Positions 8,790 to 17,566 of a stretch of DNA of 31,899 nucleotides are shown in pieces. Position 1 is the first letter of the stretch. The number at the start of each line of letters is the position of its first letter. Under the pieces are notes generated by a model. The model was not told the origin of the DNA. It ran no database searches and saw only the letters and a list, made by a program, of their open reading frames with translations. A program made the translations under genes and the position numbers. The stretch comes from Candidatus Thioglobus vulcanius (lineage in GTDB: Bacteria; Pseudomonadota; Gammaproteobacteria; PS1; Pseudothioglobaceae), in the NCBI GenBank assembly GCA_910595855.1, contig CAJVCJ010000010.1, positions 1-31,899 on the forward strand, read 5' to 3'.

Positions 8790-8864
8790 TGGCTGGGCTG
8801 GCAGGATTTGAACCTGCGCATGACGGGATCAAAACCCGTTGCCTTACCGCTTGGCGACAGCCCA
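8790..8864 (-). tRNA. tRNA-Gln (UUG)
   Basis: A 75-nt cloverleaf on the minus strand has acceptor stem TGGGCTG/CAGCCCA, discriminator G, encoded CCA, D arm GCCAAGCGGTAAGGC, and an anticodon stem ACGGG/CCCGT around the loop TTTTGAT, giving anticodon UUG. The D-arm sequence is typical of bacterial glutamine tRNAs. Its first 21 bases also encode the last six residues and stop codon of ispE. A strong terminator follows immediately. Placement between ispE and prs matches the order known from Pseudomonas. Confidence 0.95.
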
Positions 8865-9710
8865 TTTAAGGATCGGAGAAGAATTTATAGCTTTCGCAGT
8901 AAAACTCATCCATTTTTTTGGCATTTTTTCTAATGCTACCATAGCATCGCTTTCTGTGGAAAATTCAGCAAAAACACTGCTGCCTGTTCCACTCATCCTT
9001 GCTTTTCCGATTAGGTTAGAGCACTCAGTAAGCTGCTCTAATGCAAGTCTGATTTCATCTGTTTGCGCTAGCGCTGCTTTCAAACAATCATTTCGAGTAT
9101 TTGTCAGCTCAGAGAAGTCGGATATTTTCCCTATTATTGGACTCATTGTCAATGCTTTGTGCGAGAATATTTCTTGGGTTGAGGTTTGTTGGTTAATAAA
9201 TACCACTAAAAAAGTGTGTTTTGGTGTGTTGATTGGACTAAGTATTTCACCCACACCTTCGGCCCAAGCGCTTTTAGCATTGATAAAAATTGGAACATCG
9301 GCACCAAGTGTTAGTCCGAGACGCATTAGTTCTTGATGATTTAATCCAGCATTCCAAAGTTGATTGAGTGCTACTAGCGTTGTGGCTGCATCAGAGGATC
9401 CGCCACCAAGCCCGCCACCAGCCGGAATTCGCTTAACAATTGAAATATTAGCGCCCAGTATTGAGTGGCTAGCCTGTTGCAGTAGTTTTGCAGCACGGAT
9501 AATTAAATCAGTATCTGGATCGACATCATCATTGCCAGATACGCGACTAATAATGCCGTTATTGGTTATTTCAAACGTTAGCTCATCATAATAATCAAGC
9601 AGTTGAAAAATAGTTTGGAGGTTGTGATAGCCATCTTCTCGTTTGCTGTTAATGTGCAAAAATAAGTTTATTTTTGCAGGTGCAAGCCAGATATTTGGCG
9701 TTTTAGACAT
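8844..9710 (-). CDS. ispE: 4-diphosphocytidyl-2-C-methyl-D-erythritol kinase
   Basis: IspE is the GHMP-family kinase of the non-mevalonate isoprenoid pathway; it phosphorylates the 2-hydroxyl of CDP-methylerythritol. It has [10 protein letters not shown] at 11-20, the glycine-rich ATP loop [15 protein letters not shown] at 96-110, and [11 protein letters not shown] in the C-terminal half. The frame is open from a TTG at 9713, but ATG at 9708-9710 is preferred, giving 288 residues and an 8-bp overlap with orn (ATGTCTAA). The last residues (WAVAKR-stop) are read from the 5' part of tRNA-Gln, and family homologues end at about the residue where the tRNA begins. Confidence 0.95.
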   Translation of the reverse strand: MSKTPNIWLAPAKINLFLHINSKREDGYHNLQTIFQLLDYYDELTFEITNNGIISRVSGNDDVDPDTDLIIRAAKLLQQASHSILGANISIVKRIPAGGGLGGGSSDAATTLVALNQLWNAGLNHQELMRLGLTLGADVPIFINAKSAWAEGVGEILSPINTPKHTFLVVFINQQTSTQEIFSHKALTMSPIIGKISDFSELTNTRNDCLKAALAQTDEIRLALEQLTECSNLIGKARMSGTGSSVFAEFSTESDAMVALEKMPKKWMSFTAKAINSSPILKWAVAKR

Positions 9711-10245
9711 CAATAAAAACGTCTCGATAGTATTTTAATTCATCGATTGAATCGCGAATATCGGCCAAGGCTAAATGCGCCGGCTCGCCTTCTCGAATCA
9801 TTTTTACCTCAGGCTTCCAACGAACTAACAGTTCTTTTAATGTGCTGACGTCAATGTGGCGATAGTGGAAAAATTTTTCCAATTCTGGCATGTAGTTATA
9901 TAAAAAACGTCTGTCTTGGCAAATGGTGTTGCCACACATTGGTGAAGCGCCTGCGTCTACATATTTTTCTAAAAATTCAATGGTTTGTTTTTCAGCTTGT
10001 TTAGTGGAAATAACGCTATCTTTAACGCGCTGAACCAATCCTGAATTAGTGTGATGTTCAGTATTCCATTCGTCCATGCCAGCTAAAATTGAACCACTTT
10101 GGTGAATAACCATAGAGGGGCCTTCTGCCAAAATGTTAAGATCTTTGTCAGTGACAATGGTGGCAATCTCAATAATTACGTCACGCTCTGGCAGTAAACC
10201 AGTCATTTCTAAATCAATCCAGATTAAGTTGGTTTCTTTGTTCAT
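9703..10245 (-). CDS. orn: oligoribonuclease
   Basis: Orn is the DEDDh 3'-to-5' exonuclease that degrades dinucleotides and other very short RNAs, including pGpG from cyclic-di-GMP turnover. The catalytic set is visible: D11 and E13 in WIDLEMTG, D111 in ICQDRRFL, and H157 and D162 in [12 protein letters not shown]. The 180-residue length is exactly that of the family. It sits between trpD (9 bases upstream) and ispE (8-bp overlap). Confidence 0.97.
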   Translation of the reverse strand: MNKETNLIWIDLEMTGLLPERDVIIEIATIVTDKDLNILAEGPSMVIHQSGSILAGMDEWNTEHHTNSGLVQRVKDSVISTKQAEKQTIEFLEKYVDAGASPMCGNTICQDRRFLYNYMPELEKFFHYRHIDVSTLKELLVRWKPEVKMIREGEPAHLALADIRDSIDELKYYRDVFIDV

Positions 10246-10254
10246 AGTGGTTTC

Positions 10255-11274
10255 CTAGCAGCCAGTTGATTCACGTACAAAATCATCTAATTTTTGATGT
10301 GCTGAGCCTTTGTTTAAAATGATTATTGCTTTATCGATACCTGATTGTAATGTGTCGCTTATACCGCTGACATAAATTGCTGCACCCGCATTTAAAGCAA
10401 TAATATTTTTAGCAGCGCCATCTTTTCCATCTAATGCTTGCTGAATAAGTACTAAAGAGCTTTCTGCATCGTCTGCTTTAATATCGGTTAAATCGCCTAG
10501 TGGCAAGCCAAAATCTGCTGGATTGATGTGGTAAGTGGTAACCTTGCCATCTTTAAGTTCAGCGACAAATGTGTCGTCCGCAATGGATATTTCATCCAAA
10601 CCATCCTTTGAATGAACCACCATTACATGTGTTGAGCCAAGGCTTTTTAAAACATTGGCAATAGGCTCAACGAGATCATGACTATAAACACCCATAACTT
10701 GAGTCGGCGCTTTTGCCGGATTGGTTAATGGCCCAAGTACGTTAAAAATAGTTCTTATCGCTAATTCTTTGCGTGGACCAATTGCATGCTTCATGGCTGA
10801 ATGATGCGCTGGTGCAAACATAAAGCCAACACCAATTTTAGCAACACTCTTGCTAATTTGTTCAGCACTCATGTCTAGATTTACACCTGCAGCTTCTAAA
10901 ACATCAGCACTACCTGATTTTGAAGAGATGGATCGATTGCCATGTTTGGCAACTGATCCACCAGCGGCTGCAACAACAAAGGCGCAGGCTGTAGAAATAT
11001 TAAACAAACCAAGTCCATCACCACCTGTGCCACACGTATCTACTAAATGTTTTTTGTTGGCAATGGTGACGCCTTTGGCTAATGAGCGCATTACTTTTGC
11101 GCTGGCAGTAATTTCAGCCACTGTTTCGCCTTTCATCGAAAGCCCCACTAAAAAAGCACCAATTTGTGCATCAGTGGTTTTTCCGGTCATGATGTCCGTC
11201 ATTACATCATGCATTTGAGTTTCGTTCAAATCTTGCTTGGCAATGACTGCTTTGATCGCTTGTTGTATATTCAT
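10255..11274 (-). CDS. trpD: anthranilate phosphoribosyltransferase
   Basis: TrpD transfers a phosphoribosyl group from PRPP to anthranilate, the second committed step of tryptophan synthesis. The PRPP and metal motif DTCGTGGDG is at 79-87, KHGNRSISSKSGSADVLEA at about 110-128, and a GPLTNPAKAPTQVMGVYS segment follows in the second half. The 339-residue length is normal. No other trp genes are adjacent; it lies in a pepP-trpD-orn-ispE run with 3- and 9-base gaps, so the trp genes are dispersed in this genome. Confidence 0.97.
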   Translation of the reverse strand: MNIQQAIKAVIAKQDLNETQMHDVMTDIMTGKTTDAQIGAFLVGLSMKGETVAEITASAKVMRSLAKGVTIANKKHLVDTCGTGGDGLGLFNISTACAFVVAAAGGSVAKHGNRSISSKSGSADVLEAAGVNLDMSAEQISKSVAKIGVGFMFAPAHHSAMKHAIGPRKELAIRTIFNVLGPLTNPAKAPTQVMGVYSHDLVEPIANVLKSLGSTHVMVVHSKDGLDEISIADDTFVAELKDGKVTTYHINPADFGLPLGDLTDIKADDAESSLVLIQQALDGKDGAAKNIIALNAGAAIYVSGISDTLQSGIDKAIIILNKGSAHQKLDDFVRESTGC

Positions 11275-11277
11275 AGA

Positions 11278-12501
11278 TTAATTTTTACTCATTAGAGCTT
11301 CAATGTCATTAATGGTTTTGATAAGATTTCCGGTTAAAACGTTGTAGCCAGTTTCTGTTACTAGAACGTCATCTTCAATTCTGATGCCGATATCATTATA
11401 AATTGGATTGATTTTATCATCCTTGCGAATGTAAATGCCGGGTTCAACAGTAATCACCATGCCTTTTTCAAAAAGGCGATGTTGTTGATTGTGTTGGTAT
11501 GCACCAACATCGTGAACATCCATGCCCAGCCAATGCCCTGTGCCATGCATATAAAATTTTGAAAGTGGTTCACCAGGCGTAAGTAGTCCGAGTGATTCAA
11601 GCCCTTGTTGAATAATCGCACAGGCAATTTTGTGGGGTTCGTGCACACTAACACCTGGCTTGATACATTCGATGGCAGCTAATTGAGCATCTAAAACAAT
11701 TTGATAAATACTTTTTTGAGAATCACTGAAGCGACCATTAACCGGAAATACTCGAGTAATATCACTGGCATAGTTATTAAATTCACAACCTGCATCAATT
11801 AGCACTAAATCTCCATCAACCAGTACTTGATTGTTTTTAATGTAGTGCAAGATACAAGCATTTTTACCGCCAGCAACAATTGGTGTATAGGCATGCTCAG
11901 ACTTATTTTTAACAAATTGTGCATCAAAAACGCTTTGTAATTCACATTCAAGCATGCCAGGCTTTACATATTGCATGGCATGTTGATGTGCAATGGTTGA
12001 GATGTCAGCCGCTTTTTGCATGGTTTTAATTTCAGAATCATCTTTAATTAAGCGCATTTCGTGCAAGGGTTCTTTTAAGCTTTTGATTGTGTATTTGGCT
12101 AGTAAGTTGGTAATTTCTGTATCAAAATCACAAGGCTTTGCATCAAAATATACAACACTATTTTTGTTAATTAATTGAGATAATTGATTATTTATTGTCT
12201 TAATATCAAAAGCTTTGTTAAGTTTTAAAGCAGCTGGCGCATTTTCAAGCCCTAGACGCTCACCATCCCAAATTTCACGATCGGGATCCTTATCTCTTAA
12301 AAACATAGCATAATGACTACGACTGATAACAGCAACAGCTTCCGGCTCATCAAATCCGGTCAAATAAAAGAAGTCACTGTGCGGGCGAAATGCGAATGTC
12401 ACATCACCATTTCTGAACTGCTCAGGATTGGTTGAAATAATGATCAATGCATTATCATCCAGCTTGCTTAGTAGTTCTTTTTGTCTGTTTTGATGTATCA
12501 T
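11278..12501 (-). CDS. pepP: Xaa-Pro aminopeptidase
   Basis: PepP is an M24B dimanganese peptidase that removes an N-terminal residue preceding proline. All five expected metal ligands are present: D236, D247, H323, E353 and E376, in the contexts LIDAGCEFNNYASDITR, HGTGHWLGMDVHDVG, TVEPGIYI and IRIEDDVLV. The N-terminal creatinase-like domain (SDFFYLTGFDEPEAV) is intact. At 407 residues it is shorter than E. coli PepP (about 440). It is the first gene of its run; only 35 bases separate its start from the divergent rsmE. Confidence 0.93.
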   Translation of the reverse strand: MIHQNRQKELLSKLDDNALIIISTNPEQFRNGDVTFAFRPHSDFFYLTGFDEPEAVAVISRSHYAMFLRDKDPDREIWDGERLGLENAPAALKLNKAFDIKTINNQLSQLINKNSVVYFDAKPCDFDTEITNLLAKYTIKSLKEPLHEMRLIKDDSEIKTMQKAADISTIAHQHAMQYVKPGMLECELQSVFDAQFVKNKSEHAYTPIVAGGKNACILHYIKNNQVLVDGDLVLIDAGCEFNNYASDITRVFPVNGRFSDSQKSIYQIVLDAQLAAIECIKPGVSVHEPHKIACAIIQQGLESLGLLTPGEPLSKFYMHGTGHWLGMDVHDVGAYQHNQQHRLFEKGMVITVEPGIYIRKDDKINPIYNDIGIRIEDDVLVTETGYNVLTGNLIKTINDIEALMSKN

Positions 12502-12536
12502 TATTTTTCAAGTCAATTTAGTAGCGCAAAGATACC

Positions 12537-13253
12537 ATGAAACACGTCCGCTTGTACCAAGATACCCCTTTGAAAATTAATGATATCTTTCTATTGGACG
12601 AATATGCATCGCACCATTTGGCCAAAGTTTTGCGCTTCCCTCAAGGTCAAGATATCACCTTGTTTAATGGCGATGGTTGTGAATATCAAGCAAACGTCCT
12701 CAGTGTTAAAAAACGCTGTGAAGTGGAAGTTATTGCTAGCACCATTAATCATAATGAATCCAAACTAACACTAACGTTGGCGCAAGGCATTGCCAAGGGA
12801 GAAAAAATGGATTTTTTAATACAAAAGGCTGTGGAACTTGGTGTAAGCCAAATTGTACCAATCTTTACTCAACGTTGCGTGGTTAGACTAAAGAGTGAGA
12901 AACTAAAAAAACGCACTCAACATTGGCGCAAAATTATCATTGGTGCTTGTGAGCAGTCAGGTAGGTCAGTTGTACCAACCTTGTTTGATCCAATGGATTT
13001 TGCAGATTTTATTGAGCAAGATTTTGGTCATAGGTTTGTACTCCATCATCGCGCCCAACAGTCTTTACTGGAATGTGAATCTATGTCACAAGCAACAATT
13101 ATTATTGGCCCTGAAGGTGGGTTAAGTGATGTTGAAATTGAACATGCTGTTGAATGTGGTGCGCAGCCACTGCTGTTAGGTGCTAGAGTGCTAAGAACAG
13201 AAACCGCATCATTGGCAGCAATTGCCAATATGCAGTTGTTATGGGGTAGTTAG
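12537..13253 (+). CDS. rsmE: 16S rRNA (uracil-1498-N3)-methyltransferase
   Basis: RsmE is a SPOUT-class methyltransferase that methylates U1498 of 16S rRNA in the 30S subunit. It has an N-terminal PUA-like domain (HHLAKVLRFPQGQDITLFNGDG), a KGEKMDFLIQKAVELGV segment at about 87-103, and the trefoil-knot SAM site IIGPEGGLSD (190-198) plus LGARVLRTETA (214-224). The 238-residue length is standard. Its 3' end overlaps the convergent DsrS-like gene by 15 bp. Confidence 0.95.
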   Translation: MKHVRLYQDTPLKINDIFLLDEYASHHLAKVLRFPQGQDITLFNGDGCEYQANVLSVKKRCEVEVIASTINHNESKLTLTLAQGIAKGEKMDFLIQKAVELGVSQIVPIFTQRCVVRLKSEKLKKRTQHWRKIIIGACEQSGRSVVPTLFDPMDFADFIEQDFGHRFVLHHRAQQSLLECESMSQATIIIGPEGGLSDVEIEHAVECGAQPLLLGARVLRTETASLAAIANMQLLWGS

Positions 13254-14279
13254 TGTTTTTAACGCTTGTTGAATTGGCTCTAGCACATGGGCTAATTTTT
13301 TACGAATAGCTGAACCTGTTAAATTGTGCGCCGAAATGGTGCTAACCACTAGCTTTTCACTAACACCTGCTAACAATAATCTTGCATCAAGCTTGTCTTG
13401 TTCGTTATCGGCATTAAGTGACAAATCGCTAACTTGATTGGTAATTTTTTCAATGGTATTTTGCGTACTAATATCTTGATGTGACATGTATTGGCCTAAT
13501 ACTTCTAGCGCACGATACAAAACGTATTCTTGATTGATCTTTTTAAGAATATGGTCAAGTGTTGTTAAGAATAGTTGCGACTGTTGATTGTTGATTATTT
13601 GTAAATCGGAGTGTTCGTAGTTTGGTATTTTTAGGTTAAATTCATTTGGTAAATTGCCACGCATGCGCTCGACAAAGCCCACTAAAAATGCGGTTTTTCT
13701 TTGCCCTTGCTTCCAAAGTCTATCTTTATCTTTCTGCTCTATTAGTCCTTCTTGCAAAACCAGACTAGTGGTATCGATAAGCTGCTCAATATCGTCAACA
13801 AAAGGTAAAAATTCCAACAGATATTGGGCAATCTCTCGGCCAGTTTGAGTGTTTAGAACAAAAGGCTTAGTGAGTAAAAAACGTCCAATTTCAGCCTGAT
13901 TATCGGTATTGGTGGCACACCACCATGTGAGCTTAAGTAAGTCGTTGTCTAAATTGGTAGAATTCGAAACAGCAACAACCGCCTCAACTTCACCCAGTTT
14001 TAATAGTGATGTTAAGTTGGATGATTCTACTTGCCCCATTCTAGACCAGCGCTTTAAATATGATGGGTAGCCGCCCATGGCGCCAAGCACCTGAGTGACC
14101 AATAGCTTTTTAACTTCCTTGATGTAGACTTCGCTATCGCCACTAGGTTTTAGTGCAATAATTTGCTCTTTAAATTGAGCATTAAGCCCAACTACTGTTA
14201 GCTTGTAAGTATCAATGCGTATTGCTACTGAGGTTGCAATAAGAACGTTGAGCTTAAGAATGTCTTCAGGTTCGAGCAT
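13239..14279 (-). CDS. DsrS-like protein of the oxidative Dsr sulfur pathway (putative)
   Basis: This 346-residue soluble protein has no signal peptide, membrane segment or catalytic motif that I recognise. Its N-terminus (PEDILKLNVLIA, then AIRIDTYKLTVVGL), the segment GAMGGYPSYLKRWSRMGQ near 91-108, EAVVAV near 120, and the TWWCATNT and RKTAFLVGF segments agree with my recollection of DsrS, the uncharacterised cytoplasmic protein encoded at the end of the dsr operon of Allochromatium vinosum. The match is from memory and not computed. No dsr genes are near; the gene follows proC and a ygfX-like gene, overlapping the latter by 14 bp. If the family call is wrong, it is simply a conserved hypothetical protein. 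Confidence 0.55.
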   Translation of the reverse strand: MLEPEDILKLNVLIATSVAIRIDTYKLTVVGLNAQFKEQIIALKPSGDSEVYIKEVKKLLVTQVLGAMGGYPSYLKRWSRMGQVESSNLTSLLKLGEVEAVVAVSNSTNLDNDLLKLTWWCATNTDNQAEIGRFLLTKPFVLNTQTGREIAQYLLEFLPFVDDIEQLIDTTSLVLQEGLIEQKDKDRLWKQGQRKTAFLVGFVERMRGNLPNEFNLKIPNYEHSDLQIINNQQSQLFLTTLDHILKKINQEYVLYRALEVLGQYMSHQDISTQNTIEKITNQVSDLSLNADNEQDKLDARLLLAGVSEKLVVSTISAHNLTGSAIRKKLAHVLEPIQQALKTLTTP

Positions 14280-14670
14280 TAATTAATAATCTATTTAATT
14301 GTGATAAAGAATTGGAGGCAAAAGAATCTTTAAAAATAATCAAGGAGCGCTCGCCGATGTTGATTATCACCAGGAAGCGTGACTGATAGGCGCAGTAAAC
14401 ATAAGGATATTTACGTTCTTTTCCGCTATTATCTATTGTGACAATCGTATTGCCATCTAGGAAAAAGGTACGAATGGAATTTGTTTTTTTAAGAAAGATA
14501 TGATCATTTAAATATTGGAAATGAATACCCAGAGCAAGGCTAAATATTAAACTTGCATAGAAGTTAAAACCATAAAGCCAAACACACAAAAACGTAAACC
14601 CATGAATAATAAGCGAAAGACCAAAATACAAGCTTGAAGCCTGAAGTTTAAACGTTACTTGTTCAGTCAC
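14266..14670 (-). CDS. YgfX/CptA-like small inner-membrane protein (putative)
   Basis: The frame is open further upstream, but GTG at 14668-14670 is the likely start: it overlaps the proC stop by 8 bp (GTGACTGA) and yields a 134-residue protein of the right size. Two adjacent hydrophobic segments at about residues 13-53 are followed by a hydrophilic C-terminal half ending with a DSFASNSLSQLNRLLI-type pattern. This layout resembles YgfX (CptA), a membrane protein encoded with SdhE in enterobacteria and reported to inhibit cell division in E. coli. No sdhE is adjacent here. Sequence similarity is weak, so the family call is tentative. Confidence 0.5.
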   Translation of the reverse strand: MTEQVTFKLQASSLYFGLSLIIHGFTFLCVWLYGFNFYASLIFSLALGIHFQYLNDHIFLKKTNSIRTFFLDGNTIVTIDNSGKERKYPYVYCAYQSRFLVIINIGERSLIIFKDSFASNSLSQLNRLLINART

Positions 14671-15493
14671 TATCGCCCAGTTCCACACCCAGTTCACCTG
14701 CTCGATCAAAAGCAGCGCGCATGGCATGTGCAACGATCAAATCAAAATCTTGATCCTGAAAAGACTCTATGGCCGCTTGTGTGGTGCCGTTAGGGGAGGT
14801 AACTTTACCACGTAATTCATGGGCAGAGTCTGTTGATGCATCTGCCATCATGCTTGCGCCTAATGCGGTTTGAATGCTGAGGGCTTGTGCTGTTTTTTCA
14901 TCTAACCCTAATGCAACGCCCGCATTACTCATGGATTCGATCATTAAGAAAAAATATGCAGGACCACTGCCAGATAGTGCTGTTACCGCATCAAGCATAT
15001 CTTCTTCTTCAACCCATAGACTTTGCCCAACGCTACTTAAAATATCACCAGCCAGTTCTTTTTGAGATGTACTAACATTTTCATTGGCAAATAAGCCAGT
15101 GACACCCTGATTAAGCAGAGCTGGAGTATTAGGCATGGTGCGCACAATTGGCTGATTGCCACCAAGCCAACGGTTGATATCTCGCACGCGTACGCCTGCA
15201 GCAATTGAAACAATTAGCGCTCCAGGTTTTATTGATTCTGTTATTTGATGACAAACGATTGATAATATTTGCGGCTTAACCGCCAGCACGATCACATCAC
15301 AATGAGTGGCAAGTTCAATATTATCCGTAAATACTTCAAGGTTAAATTCATCTTTTCGCAAGGATAATAGCGACTCATTGGTATCGCTGAGTTTAATTTG
15401 CTCAGCACTAATACCATTATTAATAAGTCCAGAAATGATTGCGTAGGCCATATTGCCTGCGCCAATAAAACCAATTGTTGTTGAGTTTTGCAT
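14663..15493 (-). CDS. proC: pyrroline-5-carboxylate reductase
   Basis: ProC reduces pyrroline-5-carboxylate to proline with NAD(P)H. The N-terminal Rossmann motif GFIGAGNMAYAIISGL begins at residue 8. AVKPQ near residue 78, the RTMPNTPALLNQGVTGL segment and the signature ALSGSGPAYFFLMIESMSNAG follow, with the C-terminal helix TSPNGTTQAA. The 276-residue length is normal. It is divergent from gph across 62 bases. Confidence 0.97.
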   Translation of the reverse strand: MQNSTTIGFIGAGNMAYAIISGLINNGISAEQIKLSDTNESLLSLRKDEFNLEVFTDNIELATHCDVIVLAVKPQILSIVCHQITESIKPGALIVSIAAGVRVRDINRWLGGNQPIVRTMPNTPALLNQGVTGLFANENVSTSQKELAGDILSSVGQSLWVEEEDMLDAVTALSGSGPAYFFLMIESMSNAGVALGLDEKTAQALSIQTALGASMMADASTDSAHELRGKVTSPNGTTQAAIESFQDQDFDLIVAHAMRAAFDRAGELGVELGDSD

Positions 15494-15555
15494 TACAATG
15501 TTTTTTAAATTTAGTCTGAGACTATTCTACCAAATTAACCAAAGAGGTATTTAAC

Positions 15556-16230
15556 GTGAGTACAAAAAAATTCAATCCAAAATTAATCATGATCGATGTT
15601 GATGGAACCTTAGTAGACAGTGTGCCAGATTTGTCTTACTGTGTAGATGAAACTATGAAAGCCATGGGTAGAGATACCTGGGGTGAGGCGCAAGTGCGTC
15701 ATTGGGTAGGTAACGGCGTGCCTAAATTAGTAGAAAGATCTTTAACGGGTGAGTTAGAAGGTACACCAGTTAAAGAAGATTTTGACAAGGCTTATCCGAT
15801 TTTTCTAGAACTATATGCAAAAAATACTTCAGTGCGTTCGTGCTTATACGATGGCGTTAAAGAGGGGCTAGATTATATGCAGGCTCAAGGTTACACGCTC
15901 GGTTGTGTAACCAATAAAGCCGAGCAATTCACGCTACCACTTTTGAAAGATTTGGGTATTTTTGATTATTTTGGTATTGTTGTGTCGGGCGACACATTGG
16001 CTAAGAAAAAGCCAGATCCTTTGCCACTACTTCACAGTGCTGAATTTTTTGGTATTGATCCTAAAGATTCATTAATGTTGGGCGATTCAGTGAGCGATGT
16101 AAAAGCTTCACGCGCAGCTGGTTTTGAAATCATCTGTATGTCATATGGCTATAATCATGGCGATGATATTCGTGATACTAATCCTGATTTGGTGATTGAC
16201 TCAATGGCTGAATTAACTAGCCACCTGTAA
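15556..16230 (+). CDS. gph: phosphoglycolate phosphatase
   Basis: This HAD-superfamily phosphatase hydrolyses 2-phosphoglycolate, the product of Rubisco oxygenation in autotrophs and of DNA 3'-end repair in others. HAD motifs: I has D14 and D16 in MIDVDGTLVDS; II is VTNK near residue 117; III is KKKPDPLPL; IV is LGDSVSDVKAS. A helical cap lies between motifs I and II. The start is GTG at 15556, backed by AGAGG 8 bases upstream. In a chemoautotroph the role in glycolate salvage would be important, but no Calvin-cycle genes are visible here. Confidence 0.9.
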   Translation: MSTKKFNPKLIMIDVDGTLVDSVPDLSYCVDETMKAMGRDTWGEAQVRHWVGNGVPKLVERSLTGELEGTPVKEDFDKAYPIFLELYAKNTSVRSCLYDGVKEGLDYMQAQGYTLGCVTNKAEQFTLPLLKDLGIFDYFGIVVSGDTLAKKKPDPLPLLHSAEFFGIDPKDSLMLGDSVSDVKASRAAGFEIICMSYGYNHGDDIRDTNPDLVIDSMAELTSHL

Positions 16231-16317
16231 GTCATTATGTCTGTTTAGCTAACAGCTCCGATTCAACCTAAATATCAGTACAATGTGTTTAAGAGACCTT
16301 TAAATTAGATATTTTAA

Positions 16318-17556
16318 ATGAGCACATTCGACCAAACTCATATTTGGCATCCGTATGCCAAAGTACCCAATCCGGACAATACTTATAAAGTATTGTCAGC
16401 CGATGGCGTTTATTTAAATCTGGATAACGATAAGCGCGTTGTTGATGGTATGAGTTCTTGGTGGAGTGCCATTCATGGTTACAATCACCCAGCTCTTAAC
16501 AAAGCAGTTACAACACAATTGGGTAGAATGTCACATGTGATGTTTGGTGGTTTGACACATGAACCTGCCATTACACTTGCCCAAACCTTGGTTGAGTTGA
16601 CACCAGATAGCTTAACCAAGGTATTTTTTACTGATTCGGGCTCTGTTGCTGTTGAGGTGGCGCTTAAAATTGCTCTGCAATATTGGCACAACAAGGGTCG
16701 ATCGGACAAGCATAAATTTATCACCATACGTGGTGGATATCATGGTGATACTTTTGGTGCTATGAGCGTATGTGATCCAGATAATGGCATGCATCATCTA
16801 TTCTCAGGTGTATTGCCTAAGCATTATTTTGTAAAAAGTCCATCGATGGTGGCAATGGATGAGGCATTGTTAGACTTAGAGGAAACTTTAAAAGCACATT
16901 CAAGTAATATTGCAGCCATGATTTTGGAGCCTGTAGTGCAAGGTGCAGGTGGTATGCGTATTTACAATCCACAATATCTAATCAAGGCCAAAACTCTTTG
17001 TCAGCAACATAAAGTGCTATTTATTTTGGATGAAATTGCGACTGGATTTGGACGAACAGGCGAGTTATTTGCTTTGGAGTATGTAGACGTTGAGCCAGAT
17101 ATTCTTTGTCTAGGTAAGGCGTTAACAGGCGGGTATATGACATTAGCTGCAACACTAACTAGTGATGAGATATCAAATACGGTTGGCACACTCATGCATG
17201 GTCCAACGTTCATGGCCAATCCGTTGGCCTGTAGTGTGGCTAATGCCAGTATTGACCTATTATTAAACTCCCCATGGCAAGATAATATTGCTAATATTGA
17301 AGCAATATTAAATAGCGAATTATCCTCATTACGCACTGAAGATAATGTGGCTGACGTGCGTATATTGGGCGCTATTGGTGTAGTGGAATTAACTCATGAT
17401 ATCGATATAGAAAAAGCACAGCAACTATTAATTGGGCAAGGTGTTTGGCTTAGACCGTATGGGAAACTGCTCTACACTATGCCACCTTTTACCATTAGCA
17501 AACAAGAATTATTAAGCGTGACTAACGCCATGAAAACCGTGATTAAAGAATTATAA
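16318..17556 (+). CDS. bioA: adenosylmethionine--8-amino-7-oxononanoate aminotransferase
   Basis: BioA uses SAM as amino donor to form 7,8-diaminopelargonate in biotin synthesis. Fold type I PLP features: IWHPYAKVPN at the start, DGMSSWWSAIHGYNHP near 43-58, GGYHGDTFGAMSV, the ILDEIATGFGRTG segment, and the Schiff-base lysine K267 in CLGKALTGGYM. The WHPY and SSWWS motifs favour BioA over related aminotransferases. The 412-residue length is slightly under the E. coli protein. No other bio genes are nearby. An 87-base gap precedes it; the exported hydrolase follows after 10 bases. Confidence 0.95.
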   Translation: MSTFDQTHIWHPYAKVPNPDNTYKVLSADGVYLNLDNDKRVVDGMSSWWSAIHGYNHPALNKAVTTQLGRMSHVMFGGLTHEPAITLAQTLVELTPDSLTKVFFTDSGSVAVEVALKIALQYWHNKGRSDKHKFITIRGGYHGDTFGAMSVCDPDNGMHHLFSGVLPKHYFVKSPSMVAMDEALLDLEETLKAHSSNIAAMILEPVVQGAGGMRIYNPQYLIKAKTLCQQHKVLFILDEIATGFGRTGELFALEYVDVEPDILCLGKALTGGYMTLAATLTSDEISNTVGTLMHGPTFMANPLACSVANASIDLLLNSPWQDNIANIEAILNSELSSLRTEDNVADVRILGAIGVVELTHDIDIEKAQQLLIGQGVWLRPYGKLLYTMPPFTISKQELLSVTNAMKTVIKEL

Positions 17557-17566
17557 GGAAACTATT

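Noticed and set aside
8839..9336. 165-codon plus-strand open frame over ispE and tRNA-Gln
   Set aside because: Antisense to a well-conserved kinase gene and starts within the tRNA; no supporting signal.
12502..12536. Divergent promoters between pepP and rsmE
   Set aside because: The 35-base gap shows no credible -10 or -35 on either strand; promoters, if any, lie in the coding regions and cannot be called.
14671..14733. Longer start for the YgfX-like protein
   Set aside because: The upstream part is a shadow of the conserved proC end; the GTG at 14668-14670 gives the common 8-bp overlap and a family-like length.
16240..16256. Palindrome-like CTGTTTAGCTAACAG between gph and bioA
   Set aside because: The arms are out of register when aligned as an inverted repeat, and no T-run follows; probably chance.
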